A stretch of DNA of 6,448 bases from an uncultured Clostridia bacterium. GTDB taxonomy: Bacteria > Bacillota > Clostridia > TANB77 > CAG-508. Where the stretch lies: the NCBI GenBank assembly GCA_944386375.1, contig CALXAW010000073.1:1-6448 (forward strand), in the 5' to 3' direction. Each line of letters starts with the position of its first letter. Within the stretch, counting starts at the first letter, position 1. The position numbers and the translations under genes are program-made. The notes beneath the pieces were generated by a model. It saw only the letters and a list, made by a program, of their open reading frames with translations. It was not told where the DNA came from and searched no databases. Positions 1 through 5,760 of this stretch are shown in pieces.

Positions 1-62
1 ATAGAATAACCATTATTTCTTTGGTCATCTGTACTAACTCTTACATAAATACCACATCTCAT
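1..62 (-). CDS. Serine site-specific recombinase, N-terminal fragment (runs off the window)
   Basis: Only the first 20 codons are present; the gene continues beyond base 1. The translation begins MRCGIYVRVSTDDQ and ends GYS. The YVRVST stretch is the signature of the resolvase/invertase catalytic domain, and Ser10 is the expected nucleophile that attacks DNA. The spacing to DDQ and GYS is typical of large serine recombinases, which integrate and excise phages, conjugative elements and transposons; small resolvases cannot be excluded because the length is unknown. The ATG at 60-62 is preceded by AAGGAGAT (71-78 on the complement), 8 bases away, which fixes the start. A possible promoter lies near 165-193 (TATACT with a poor -35). 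The gene is on the same strand as the 94-residue gene and the tRNA. Confidence 0.88.
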   Translation of the reverse strand, partial: MRCGIYVRVSTDDQRNNGYS

Positions 63-75
63 AAAATATCATCTC

Positions 76-287
76 CTTACTTGTTTCCTAACTAAAAAGC
101 AAAATAACAAACACTAAATTAAATTTTTTATATTTCTTATTAGTTTCCTCGTTAATAAATGAAAAGTATAGTCTAAACTTTAATTTTATTTAAAAATTTT
201 TAATATTTTTTATTAGTTATCTTATATAAAATAAGTTTTACGAAGTCTATCAATTAATACTTCTCTAATGTTTCCTCACTAAAAAAG
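76..287 (-). repeat. Three imperfect copies of an 18-base motif upstream of the recombinase gene
   Basis: The motif appears on the + strand as CTTACTTGTTTCCTAACT (76-93), CTTATTAGTTTCCTCGTT (136-153) and CTCTAATGTTTCCTCACT (263-280). Each is followed by an A-rich run, ending in AAAAAG for the first and third copies. All three share GTTTCCT. They fill the otherwise gene-free 63-299 interval between the recombinase and the 94-residue gene. A further AT-rich similarity (121-143 against 194-216, 21 of 23 bases) suggests part of the interval was duplicated. They could be binding sites for a regulator or for the recombinase. Read on the minus strand the core is AGGAAAC, so one copy could be mistaken for a ribosome binding site, but no start codon follows. 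Confidence 0.5.
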
Positions 288-299
288 AAAAAATAAGGT

Positions 300-584
300 T
301 TAAATTCTAAGTTTTTGTAAAATTTGAATGGTTTCTGATATTGAATTTTTTTGATTATGCTCTTTAATAAAAAATGGTTTATTAGATATTTCGTTAACTT
401 TATATTCAAGAATTGTAAGAGTAGTAGGATATGTAATTAGATATTCAGTGGGTTCTATAACTTGTAAATTGGTGTGTAGTAGATTTTTAACCTTACCGTT
501 TTTAATTTTGTATTTATAATCCTTAATCACTTCAAGTATTTCCGTATTCGGCTTTAAAGTCTGAATAGTCTTAAATTCAAGCAT
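300..584 (-). CDS. Hypothetical protein, 94 residues, recombinase-linked
   Basis: I do not recognise this protein. It is small, has no cysteine, no obvious signal peptide and no membrane segment. It looks like a compact soluble fold: a lysine-rich middle, a run of beta-type residues (YLITYPTTLTILEYKV, about 48-63) and a probable C-terminal helix (SISETIQILQKLRI). It is very likely real because the ATG at 582-584 is preceded at 9 bases by a perfect AAGGAGG (594-600). It lies between a tRNA terminator and the recombinase gene on the same strand, a typical place for small cargo or control genes of mobile elements. Its codon use differs from the right-hand operon (ATT rather than ATA for Ile, frequent ACT, CTT and AAG), consistent with a foreign origin. 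No convincing promoter of its own was found in 601-680. Confidence 0.72.
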   Translation of the reverse strand: MLEFKTIQTLKPNTEILEVIKDYKYKIKNGKVKNLLHTNLQVIEPTEYLITYPTTLTILEYKVNEISNKPFFIKEHNQKNSISETIQILQKLRI

Positions 585-628
585 AAAAAATGTCCTCCTT
601 CCTAGAAAGAGAACATTTAAGTTTCATA

Positions 629-670
629 TATAAAAATAAAAACTTACGAACTTTCTAACGTCCGTAAGTT
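629..670 (-). terminator. Rho-independent terminator after tRNA-Gly
   Basis: Read on the minus strand, AACTTACG (670-663) pairs with CGTAAGTT (648-641). A further GAC/GTT extends this to an 11-pair stem with one G-T wobble and an 8-base loop. A T-rich tail TTTATTTTTATA follows (640-629). It begins 10 bases beyond the CCA end of the tRNA and should end the pseudouridine synthase-tRNA transcript. Confidence 0.8.
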
Positions 671-679
671 GTATTCAAA

Positions 680-753
<74 letters not shown>

Positions 754-758
754 ATATA

Positions 759-772
759 GCACTAAAAAGTGC
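759..772 (-). other. Small hairpin at the synthase stop codon, just ahead of the tRNA
   Basis: GCACT (759-763) and AGTGC (768-772) form a perfect 5-pair stem around a 4-base loop. It spans the TAG stop of the pseudouridine synthase gene and ends 5 bases before the mature tRNA 5' end. No T-run follows, so it is not a normal terminator. A role in RNA processing is possible but unproven. Confidence 0.35.
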
Positions 773-1607
773 AGTTAATGGATATTGTTTTATTATTTAA
801 GTAATTCAAAATGCCTGAATCTGTTTTAAAATTAAATACTAATTTATATGCAACCAATTGTTGAAATTTAGATCCAAATTCTTTATTTATTTTATTTATA
901 CCATATTTGCCATCACCAATTATAGGATGACCAATATGAGCTAAATGTGCGCGAATTTGGTGAGTTCTACCAGTTTCAATTTGAACATCTAAAACACTGC
1001 TATTTTCATACCTTTTTATAATATTATAATAAGTAATTATCTTTTTATAACCTTTTTTAAAAGAATCAGAAATATACACCAAAGATTTTTTACTATCTTT
1101 AAATAAATATGCTTCCATTTTTAAAGTTTCTTTTTTAGGAATTCCATATACTAGTGCTAAATAATGTTTTTCTATTTCGTGATTTTTAAATTTTTTGTTT
1201 AAAATATCTAAAGCAGTTTTATTTTTAGCAAAAAGTACAAGTCCTGTAGTATTTCTGTCTAACCTATGACAAGGCATATATTGAAAAGAAGAATTATCAT
1301 ATTTTTTATGTACTAAAGAAGTAAGGCTATTTGTTCCAGTAACTTCTAATTTGGTAGGCTTATTTACAACTAAAATATTATCATCTTCATATACTATTTG
1401 TAATAAATTGCTATAAGAAATATAAACAGAAATAATATCTCCAGTGTGTATAGTTACATTAGTATTTACTCTTTTATTGTTTACTTTTATATCTTTTTTT
1501 CGTAACAATTTATAAAGTGTATTTTGAGTAATAAAAGGTAAATTATCTAAAATAAAAGTATTTAATTTTTTTCCATTATATTTATTTGTAACAGTTACAA
1601 CTTCCAT
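762..1607 (-). CDS. RluA-family rRNA/tRNA pseudouridine synthase
   Basis: This enzyme converts specific uridines in rRNA or tRNA to pseudouridine in the cytoplasm. Counted from the ATG at 1605-1607 (281 residues), an S4-type RNA-binding domain spans about residues 12-65 (KKLNTFILDNLP through INVN-like IKVNNKRV). The catalytic domain follows, with HRLDRNTTGL at about 114-123 and catalytic Asp117. The later conserved motifs GRTHQIRAHLA (about 213-223) and GHPIIGDGKYG (about 226-236) are present. The length fits the RluA/RluD group; the exact target uridine cannot be told, so no symbol is given. The reading frame stays open to a TTG at 1641-1643, but that TTG is part of the -35 box and would add a hydrophobic stretch foreign to the family. 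The chosen ATG has no Shine-Dalgarno site. The tRNA-Gly gene follows 8 bases after the TAG stop. Confidence 0.93.
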   Translation of the reverse strand: MEVVTVTNKYNGKKLNTFILDNLPFITQNTLYKLLRKKDIKVNNKRVNTNVTIHTGDIISVYISYSNLLQIVYEDDNILVVNKPTKLEVTGTNSLTSLVHKKYDNSSFQYMPCHRLDRNTTGLVLFAKNKTALDILNKKFKNHEIEKHYLALVYGIPKKETLKMEAYLFKDSKKSLVYISDSFKKGYKKIITYYNIIKRYENSSVLDVQIETGRTHQIRAHLAHIGHPIIGDGKYGINKINKEFGSKFQQLVAYKLVFNFKTDSGILNYLNNKTISINCTF

Positions 1608-1614
1608 ATTAAAT

Positions 1615-1643
1615 ATTATAAATGCAAATGCAACAAAAATCAA
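1615..1643 (-). promoter_or_regulatory. Sigma-A promoter of the pseudouridine synthase gene (leaderless)
   Basis: On the minus strand the -35 box is TTGATT (1643-1638), the spacer is 17 bases and the -10 box is a perfect TATAAT (1620-1615). The expected transcription start is 7-8 bases after the -10, at 1608-1607; the A of the ATG is base 1607 and is the nearest purine. The mRNA would therefore start at or within one base of AUG, in keeping with the lack of a ribosome binding site. Confidence 0.7.
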
Positions 1644-1692
1644 TAATAATCAACCAAAAAAATAAATTGTGCAAATTAAAAATATTTACAGT

Positions 1693-1744
1693 TTGTTTTT
1701 TGTTAAATAGAAAAAAACACTTTTGGCTATTTAACAAAAAACAA
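1693..1744. repeat. Long perfect inverted repeat in the divergent intergenic region
   Basis: The 18-base arm TTGTTTTTTGTTAAATAG (1693-1710) is repeated exactly in inverted form at 1727-1744, separated by 16 bases. Inside the loop AAAA and TTTT could add further pairs. It lies about 50 bases upstream of the synthase -35 box and about 110 bases upstream of the ribbon-helix-helix gene. Neither side has a T-run outside the stem, so it is not a standard terminator. It could be an operator, a cruciform or the remnant of a small transposable element. Confidence 0.75.
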
Positions 1745-1759
1745 CATTCTAATTACAAT

Positions 1760-1781
1760 CAACTAACACTAATTGTTCTAG
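1760..1781 (+). repeat. 22-base direct repeat, copy 1 (intergenic)
   Basis: The sequence runs CAACTAACACTAAT, then T, then GTTCTAG. It matches copy 2 at 1974-1995 at 21 of 22 positions. AAAACAAAA follows in both, with one extra T in copy 2. It overlaps the weak -35 candidate TTGTTC (1773-1778) of the downstream ribbon-helix-helix gene. Confidence 0.7.
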
Positions 1782-1802
1782 AAAACAAAATAAATTTATG
1801 AA
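1773..1802 (+). promoter_or_regulatory. Weak candidate promoter of the ribbon-helix-helix gene
   Basis: TTGTTC (1773-1778) and TATGAA (1797-1802) are separated by 18 bases, with 3 and 4 matches to the sigma-A consensus respectively. A start near 1809 would give a leader of about 47 bases. Other AT-rich hexamers closer to the gene cannot be excluded. Confidence 0.25.
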
Positions 1803-1855
1803 TAATTATTTATTTTTTAAAAAAATGTGATATTAATATATTATGAGGTGATAAT

Positions 1856-2194
1856 GTGAAAAATCCAGAAGAAATAAGCAATAAAGAAGAATTAAAAGAT
1901 ATTGAAAACGAAGAAAATAAAATGGAAAAAAATAGAGAGGAAAGTATGCAAACACAAAAAAGTACTCAAAACACAACTAACACTAATCGTTCTAGTAAAA
2001 CAAAAAGAAAGAGAAGAAAAAAAGTAGAGGTATTTATTCCACAAAGACCTACAAGATCTGATGTGAAATTTACATTAAGAATACCAGCCAGACTACATAA
2101 AGAAATAGCAGACTATGCAGAAAAACAAGACATGTCTATGAATGTGTTAATAATTAATTGTATAGAATTTGCACTAGACCATAAAGCAGATTAA
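1856..2194 (+). CDS. Ribbon-helix-helix (Arc/CopG-type) DNA-binding protein
   Basis: This 112-residue protein has two parts. Residues 1-47 are acidic and then polar, probably disordered, and end in a strongly basic patch KTKRKRRKK at 48-56. Residues 70-110 form a ribbon-helix-helix motif: a beta strand KFTLRIP that would read bases in the major groove, helix 1 ARLHKEIADYAEKQD, the turn MSMN, and helix 2 VLIINCIEFALDH. Such proteins bind DNA as dimers, act as transcription regulators, antitoxins or plasmid proteins, and often repress their own promoter. The start is GTG at 1856: GAGGTGAT (1845-1852) is a full match to the 16S tail, and the overlapping ATG at 1854 is followed at once by TGA. 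No toxin-like partner gene is adjacent, because a strong terminator follows. The targets are unknown; the repeats upstream are candidates. Confidence 0.85.
   Translation: MKNPEEISNKEELKDIENEENKMEKNREESMQTQKSTQNTTNTNRSSKTKRKRRKKVEVFIPQRPTRSDVKFTLRIPARLHKEIADYAEKQDMSMNVLIINCIEFALDHKAD
1974..1995 (+). repeat. 22-base direct repeat, copy 2 (inside the ribbon-helix-helix gene)
   Basis: CAACTAACACTAAT, then C, then GTTCTAG. It lies 214 bases downstream of copy 1 and encodes roughly residues 40-47 (TTNTNRSS) of the disordered N-terminal part. The flanks show weaker similarity (ACAAAAAA upstream of both), so a decayed longer duplication is possible. Confidence 0.7.
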
Positions 2195-2201
2195 AATCTA
2201 T

Positions 2202-2265
2202 AATCTACAAAATAAGATAATATTTTTCATATTTGTTATCGTATTTTGTAGATTTTTTTGTTTTT
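2202..2265 (+). terminator. Strong rho-independent terminator after the ribbon-helix-helix gene
   Basis: AATCTACAAAATAAGATAA (2202-2220) pairs with 2236-2254 at 18 of 19 positions, with one A-G mismatch. The stem is followed by a T-tract that reads TTTTTTTGTTTTT. It starts 7 bases after the TAA stop and separates this gene from the coiled-coil gene. Confidence 0.9.
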
Positions 2266-2266
2266 A

Positions 2267-2277
2267 TATGATATAGT
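2267..2277 (+). promoter_or_regulatory. Extended -10 promoter of the coiled-coil gene
   Basis: TATGATATAGT matches the Gram-positive extended -10 form TRTGN plus TATAAT with one mismatch. It begins directly after the terminator T-tract. The -35 region (about 2249-2254, TAGATT) is poor and lies in the terminator stem, as is tolerated with an extended -10. The predicted start near 2284 gives a short leader of about 34 bases before the ATG at 2318. Confidence 0.5.
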
Positions 2278-2317
2278 AAAAAAGGAAAAAATTATTAAAA
2301 TAAAGTGGAGGATTATT

Positions 2318-3916
2318 ATGTACGAAAGAAGTGCTATAATACTAGAAAAATACTTTGCAGAGAAATTTGGATATAAAGAAAAAAGTAACCTAAAAAATAA
2401 CTATGCCAATTTTTATAATCTTATAGAAAAATTAGGTAAATACTTAGAGGCAACAGAATTAGAAGATAATTCTATAAAAGAATATGAAGAAATTGTAGAC
2501 CATATAAAGCAAATACAAAGAAAACAAAGCACTTTATATAAGAAGGCTATAAAGCTTCAAGAAAATAGAAACTTATTGTTTGAAAATATAGACGAAGTAG
2601 CAGCAAATATAGAAAAATCATTAACAAAAATAGAAGAATGTATAGACCAAAACAGTGAGGAAATGAAGCCTGTAGACCACGAGTACATAGAGACAATAAA
2701 AGAATTTAGCGAAAAAAGTAAAATACGTGCAGAATATGGTACAAACAGAAGAAAAGTAGAAAAAGAATATAGAGATACATTAGAATTTACAACAGAAAAT
2801 TTTGATAATATAGACGAAAATAAACTAAAAGAAATAAAAGCTATTATAAATTCTAATGATAATATAATTATAGAAGAACTAAAAGAAAGAATGCTAAAAA
2901 ATGGAGAAAAAGAGGCAATACCTTTCAATTTAGACATAATAGAAAATGCAGCAAAATTAGGAAAAGAAATATATATAAAAGAAGTAAAAAATTTAATAGC
3001 AATATATGAAAAAACACATACATTATTAAATGACATTAATAATAATAGCCTAAGGTTTGAAAAACATAGTAAATTTGCCAAAAATGTAAAAAACAAATTA
3101 CTATTTATACAAGCTCAAAAAGAATATTTAGTGCAATTTTTAGATAATGAGCGTTTATGTGTAAGTTTAGGAAAAGAAGAACACGAAAAACTAATGAAAG
3201 AAGCATGTATAGACTTTGAAAATGACATAAAACAAATTAAAAACTTATATGCATTATTAAAAGAAGAAACATTAGGCAAGGTAACAAAAAAATCATATAG
3301 AGAAACATATAACCATCAATATTTACAAGACTTAGAAAAAAGAGAAACAGAATTTGAAAACGAAATGAAAAAACTAAACCTAATAGGCAAAATAATAAAT
3401 CCAATCTTTTGGAGAATAGATGGAATAAGAAATATTTATTTAGTATTTGACAATATAGTACAAGAAGATTATGGAAGAGATTTAGAACCATATAAAATTA
3501 AAGAAACAATAGAAGAAATAGAACAAACAGAAGAAAATATAGAAGAACAAGACAATAATGAAAATATAGAAGAAACCTTAGAACACATAGAAGAAGAGCA
3601 AACAAGTTTAGCAGAAGAAGAAACAGAAAAAATAGAAGAACTAGAAGATGTAGAAGAAGAGTTGATAGAACAAATAGAAGAAGAAAACCTTGTAGAAACT
3701 GAAGAAAAAGAAGAATTTATAGAAGCACAGAAAGAAAAAGAAAACATATATAATTTTGAACAAGAAGATGATGACGAAGATTATGAAAATATAAATGATT
3801 TATTAAAAAAGAGAAAAGAAAAATTAAAAAGCAAGCAAACAAAAACCAAGCCAAAGAAAAAAGGAATCTTTAGTAAATTGGTAAAGAACAAAAGCGATGT
3901 GATTAAAACATTTTAA
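2318..3916 (+). CDS. Coiled-coil protein with acidic region and basic tail, function unknown
   Basis: I do not recognise a family. The 532-residue protein is almost wholly helical and charged, with no signal peptide and no clear membrane span, so it is probably cytoplasmic. Residues 1-360 are predicted helices rich in Glu, Lys, Ile and Leu with coiled-coil character. Residues 361-381 (NPIFWRIDGIRNIYLVFDNIV region) are the most hydrophobic. Residues 396-490 are extremely acidic, made of degenerate short IEE/EEIE units. Residues 497-525 are strongly basic and end near KKKGIFSKLVKNK, which could bind nucleic acid or acidic lipid. The start is the ATG at 2318, with GGAGG 6 bases upstream; an in-frame TTG at 2258 lies inside the preceding terminator and is rejected. 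It has its own promoter. A structural, scaffold or chaperone-like role is conceivable but unproven. Confidence 0.85.
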   Translation: MYERSAIILEKYFAEKFGYKEKSNLKNNYANFYNLIEKLGKYLEATELEDNSIKEYEEIVDHIKQIQRKQSTLYKKAIKLQENRNLLFENIDEVAANIEKSLTKIEECIDQNSEEMKPVDHEYIETIKEFSEKSKIRAEYGTNRRKVEKEYRDTLEFTTENFDNIDENKLKEIKAIINSNDNIIIEELKERMLKNGEKEAIPFNLDIIENAAKLGKEIYIKEVKNLIAIYEKTHTLLNDINNNSLRFEKHSKFAKNVKNKLLFIQAQKEYLVQFLDNERLCVSLGKEEHEKLMKEACIDFENDIKQIKNLYALLKEETLGKVTKKSYRETYNHQYLQDLEKRETEFENEMKKLNLIGKIINPIFWRIDGIRNIYLVFDNIVQEDYGRDLEPYKIKETIEEIEQTEENIEEQDNNENIEETLEHIEEEQTSLAEEETEKIEELEDVEEELIEQIEEENLVETEEKEEFIEAQKEKENIYNFEQEDDDEDYENINDLLKKRKEKLKSKQTKTKPKKKGIFSKLVKNKSDVIKTF

Positions 3917-3946
3917 CATTTTAGTATAGTTATACATCGCGTATTT

Positions 3947-3985
3947 GTTCGCGCGCCAATTTTACGAAGTAAAATTGTGTGCAAC
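3947..3985. repeat. CpG-rich bulged hairpin between the coiled-coil gene and the dehydrogenase operon
   Basis: CAATTTTAC (3957-3965) and GTAAAATTG (3969-3977) form a perfect 9-pair stem around the triloop GAA, closed by C-G, a very stable type of loop. Allowing two bulged C bases, GCGCG pairs with TGTGC and GTT with AAC, giving about 17 pairs. The surrounding bases (3936-4001) contain GCGCGC and several CpG steps, unlike the rest of the window. No T-run follows on either strand. It may be a dispersed palindromic repeat or a small structured RNA. Confidence 0.6.
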
Positions 3986-3996
3986 GTTGGAGCAAA

Positions 3997-4024
3997 GCGA
4001 CTTTTACATAAAAACATATATAAT
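3997..4024 (+). promoter_or_regulatory. Candidate promoter of the SCP2-ADH-ALDH operon
   Basis: A perfect -10 box TATAAT (4019-4024) has a weak -35 candidate GCGACT (3997-4002) 16 bases upstream. The leader would be about 33 bases. Within it ACATC (4039-4043) and GATGT (4051-4055) can form a small hairpin that holds part of the ribosome binding site AAAGGA. Confidence 0.45.
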
Positions 4025-4063
4025 AATGCATAATTACCACATCTAGAAAGGATGTAATAAAAT

Positions 4064-4564
4064 ATGAAAATATCATATAAAAGAAAATCTATAATAAAAA
4101 TAAAAGCAATTATATCAAAAATAGTTTTATTCTTTTTATATAGAGGATTTAAAGCTGGATATAAATTAGACACCAGAATAAAAAAAGAAATAGACAGTTG
4201 GCAAAACGGATTTTCTGCAGTAATAGAAACAGGAGAAAAAAACACAAAACTATGTATAACAAAAGAAAATGGTAAACTAGTTAGAAAAAAACAAATCAAT
4301 AATGCAGACATAGTAATAACATTTAAAAGTATAGATGTGGCATTTTTAATGTTTACAGGAAGACTAGGAGTAGCAAAAGCCTATGCAGAGCATAGGTTTA
4401 CATTAAAAGGAGAAATAAATCAAACAATGAGTTTAGTAAGAGTAATAGATTTAGTAGAAGCATATTTATTCCCTAAATTTATTACAAAAAACATTTTAAA
4501 AGAAGTACCAAAAAAAGAGGCAAATATGTTACGCACATACATATGTGTTATTACTAACATTTAA
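4064..4564 (+). CDS. SCP2-like lipid-binding domain protein
   Basis: This 166-residue protein resembles the sterol carrier protein 2 fold, small non-enzymatic domains that hold fatty acyl chains or other hydrophobic molecules. The best match is the segment ADIVITFKSIDVAFLMF (81-97), then TGRLGVAKAYAEHRFTLKGEI (98-118), then the helix ending VEAYLFPKFI (131-140). The pattern of a strand, a helix and the L-K-G-E/D strand is typical of that fold. The N-terminus is basic with a short hydrophobic stretch (18-26), too short for a sure membrane span but able to lie on a membrane. The ATG at 4064 has AAGGA 11 bases upstream. The alcohol dehydrogenase gene starts 20 bases after the stop, so the two are probably cotranscribed. 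The family call comes from pattern recognition alone. Confidence 0.6.
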   Translation: MKISYKRKSIIKIKAIISKIVLFFLYRGFKAGYKLDTRIKKEIDSWQNGFSAVIETGEKNTKLCITKENGKLVRKKQINNADIVITFKSIDVAFLMFTGRLGVAKAYAEHRFTLKGEINQTMSLVRVIDLVEAYLFPKFITKNILKEVPKKEANMLRTYICVITNI

Positions 4565-4584
4565 AACAAAAGGGAGGCAATAAA

Positions 4585-5760
4585 ATGTATTACGAATTTC
4601 AAAACTCAGCAAAAATTTTATCAGGAGATTTTGCACTAGAAAATATACCACATGAATTAAAATCATTAGGTGCAAAAAAAGTATTAATTTTAACAGACAA
4701 AACACTAGAAAAAATAGGAACACTACAAACTGTAATAGATAGTATGAGTGGAAAAGATGTACAAATAGGTGGAATATTTACCGACATTCCAACAGATTCT
4801 TCAATAGATGTAATAAATGAAGTAACAAAAAAGTATAATCAATTAAATTGTGATAGCTTAATAGCACTTGGTGGTGGCTCTGTAATAGATACTGCAAAAG
4901 GAGTACGTATGACATTATCACAACAAAAAGAAGATATAATGGATTTAGCAGGCTGTGAATTAATAAATTATGGAAAGCATATACCATTTGTTGCAATACC
5001 TACAACATCTGGAACAGGTTCAGAGGCAACACTTGTAGCAGTAATATTAAATAAAGTAAAAAATATAAAAATGGAATTTATATCTTATTTTTTACTTCCA
5101 GATGTAGCAGTACTAGATACAAGAATGACACTAACATTACCACCAAAAACAACAGCGTCAACAGGAATGGATGCTTTATGTCACGCAATAGAAAGTTATA
5201 CATGCTTGCAAAAAAATCCTATGAGTGATGCATATGCTACAGCAGCAATCGAGTTAATAAGGGACAATTTAGAAGAAGCAGTTAAAAATGGAAGTAACAA
5301 AAATGCAAGGTTAGCCATGGCAAATGCTTCACTTATGGCAGGAGTAGCATTTTCTAATTCTATGGTAGGAATAATACATGCAATAGGTCATGCAGTAGGT
5401 GGAATAAGCAGAGTACCACATGGTGATGCAATGGCAATACTTATGCCACATTGTATGAGATATAATAAAGACAAACTAGAAGAGCAATATGCAAAACTAT
5501 TGTTATATATTGCAGGAGACGAAGTATATGCAAAAACTCCAAAAGAAAAAAGAGCAGATACAACAATAGAATATGTAGAAAAATTATTAAACAAAATGCA
5601 TGAACTAACAGGGCTTAATACTAAACTTTCAGAAGCGGGAGTTAAAGAAGAAGATTTTGACAAAATTGCAACAGGAGCAATAAATGATGGGGCAATGATA
5701 GTAAACCCTAAAAAAGCAGATTACGAAGATGTAATACAAATATTAAAAGGAGCGTTTTAA
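4585..5760 (+). CDS. Iron-containing (group III) alcohol dehydrogenase
   Basis: This 391-residue enzyme would interconvert an alcohol and its aldehyde or ketone with NAD(P)(H). The N-terminal nucleotide-binding domain shows GGGSVID at 96-102 and PTTSGTGSEAT at 139-149. Asp38 (LTDKTL) suggests NAD(H) preference by analogy with FucO-type enzymes. The C-terminal metal domain keeps all four expected ligands: Asp196 and His200 in GMDALCHAIESY, His265 in HAIGHAVGG, and His279 in PHGDA. The length is normal for the family, so the gene looks intact. The start ATG has GGGAGG 7 bases upstream. The downstream aldehyde dehydrogenase begins on the base after the stop codon, so the aldehyde made here could pass to it. 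Substrate specificity cannot be read from sequence; possibilities include butanol-, lactaldehyde- and long-chain-type enzymes. Confidence 0.95.
   Translation: MYYEFQNSAKILSGDFALENIPHELKSLGAKKVLILTDKTLEKIGTLQTVIDSMSGKDVQIGGIFTDIPTDSSIDVINEVTKKYNQLNCDSLIALGGGSVIDTAKGVRMTLSQQKEDIMDLAGCELINYGKHIPFVAIPTTSGTGSEATLVAVILNKVKNIKMEFISYFLLPDVAVLDTRMTLTLPPKTTASTGMDALCHAIESYTCLQKNPMSDAYATAAIELIRDNLEEAVKNGSNKNARLAMANASLMAGVAFSNSMVGIIHAIGHAVGGISRVPHGDAMAILMPHCMRYNKDKLEEQYAKLLLYIAGDEVYAKTPKEKRADTTIEYVEKLLNKMHELTGLNTKLSEAGVKEEDFDKIATGAINDGAMIVNPKKADYEDVIQILKGAF

Noticed and set aside
76..287. CRISPR array from the repeated GTTTCCT motif
   Set aside because: The copies are imperfect and unevenly spaced (60 and 127 bases), and there are no spacer-like unique segments of constant length or cas genes.
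1608..1643. Upstream TTG start for the pseudouridine synthase adding 12 hydrophobic residues
   Set aside because: The TTG is the -35 box of the promoter, the extension does not fit the family's N-terminus, and the ATG at 1607 lines up with the S4 domain start.
1693..1744. Inverted repeat as a bidirectional terminator
   Set aside because: It lies upstream of both flanking genes and lacks a T-run beyond the stem on either strand.
2258..2317. Upstream TTG start for the coiled-coil gene adding 20 residues
   Set aside because: It lies in the T-tract of a terminator and before the promoter; the ATG at 2318 has GGAGG at 6 bases.
2557..3747. Long minus-strand open frames opposite the coiled-coil gene
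   Set aside because: They are rich in Ser, Phe and Leu because they mirror Glu- and Lys-rich codons of the real gene; none has a ribosome binding site or family resemblance.
1856..3916. Ribbon-helix-helix gene and coiled-coil gene as a toxin-antitoxin pair
   Set aside because: They are separated by a strong terminator and a new promoter, and the 532-residue protein has no toxin features.
3913..4311. Minus-strand open frame across the CpG-rich hairpin region
   Set aside because: It overlaps the promoter and first half of the SCP2-like gene, has no ribosome binding site, and its protein is low-complexity.
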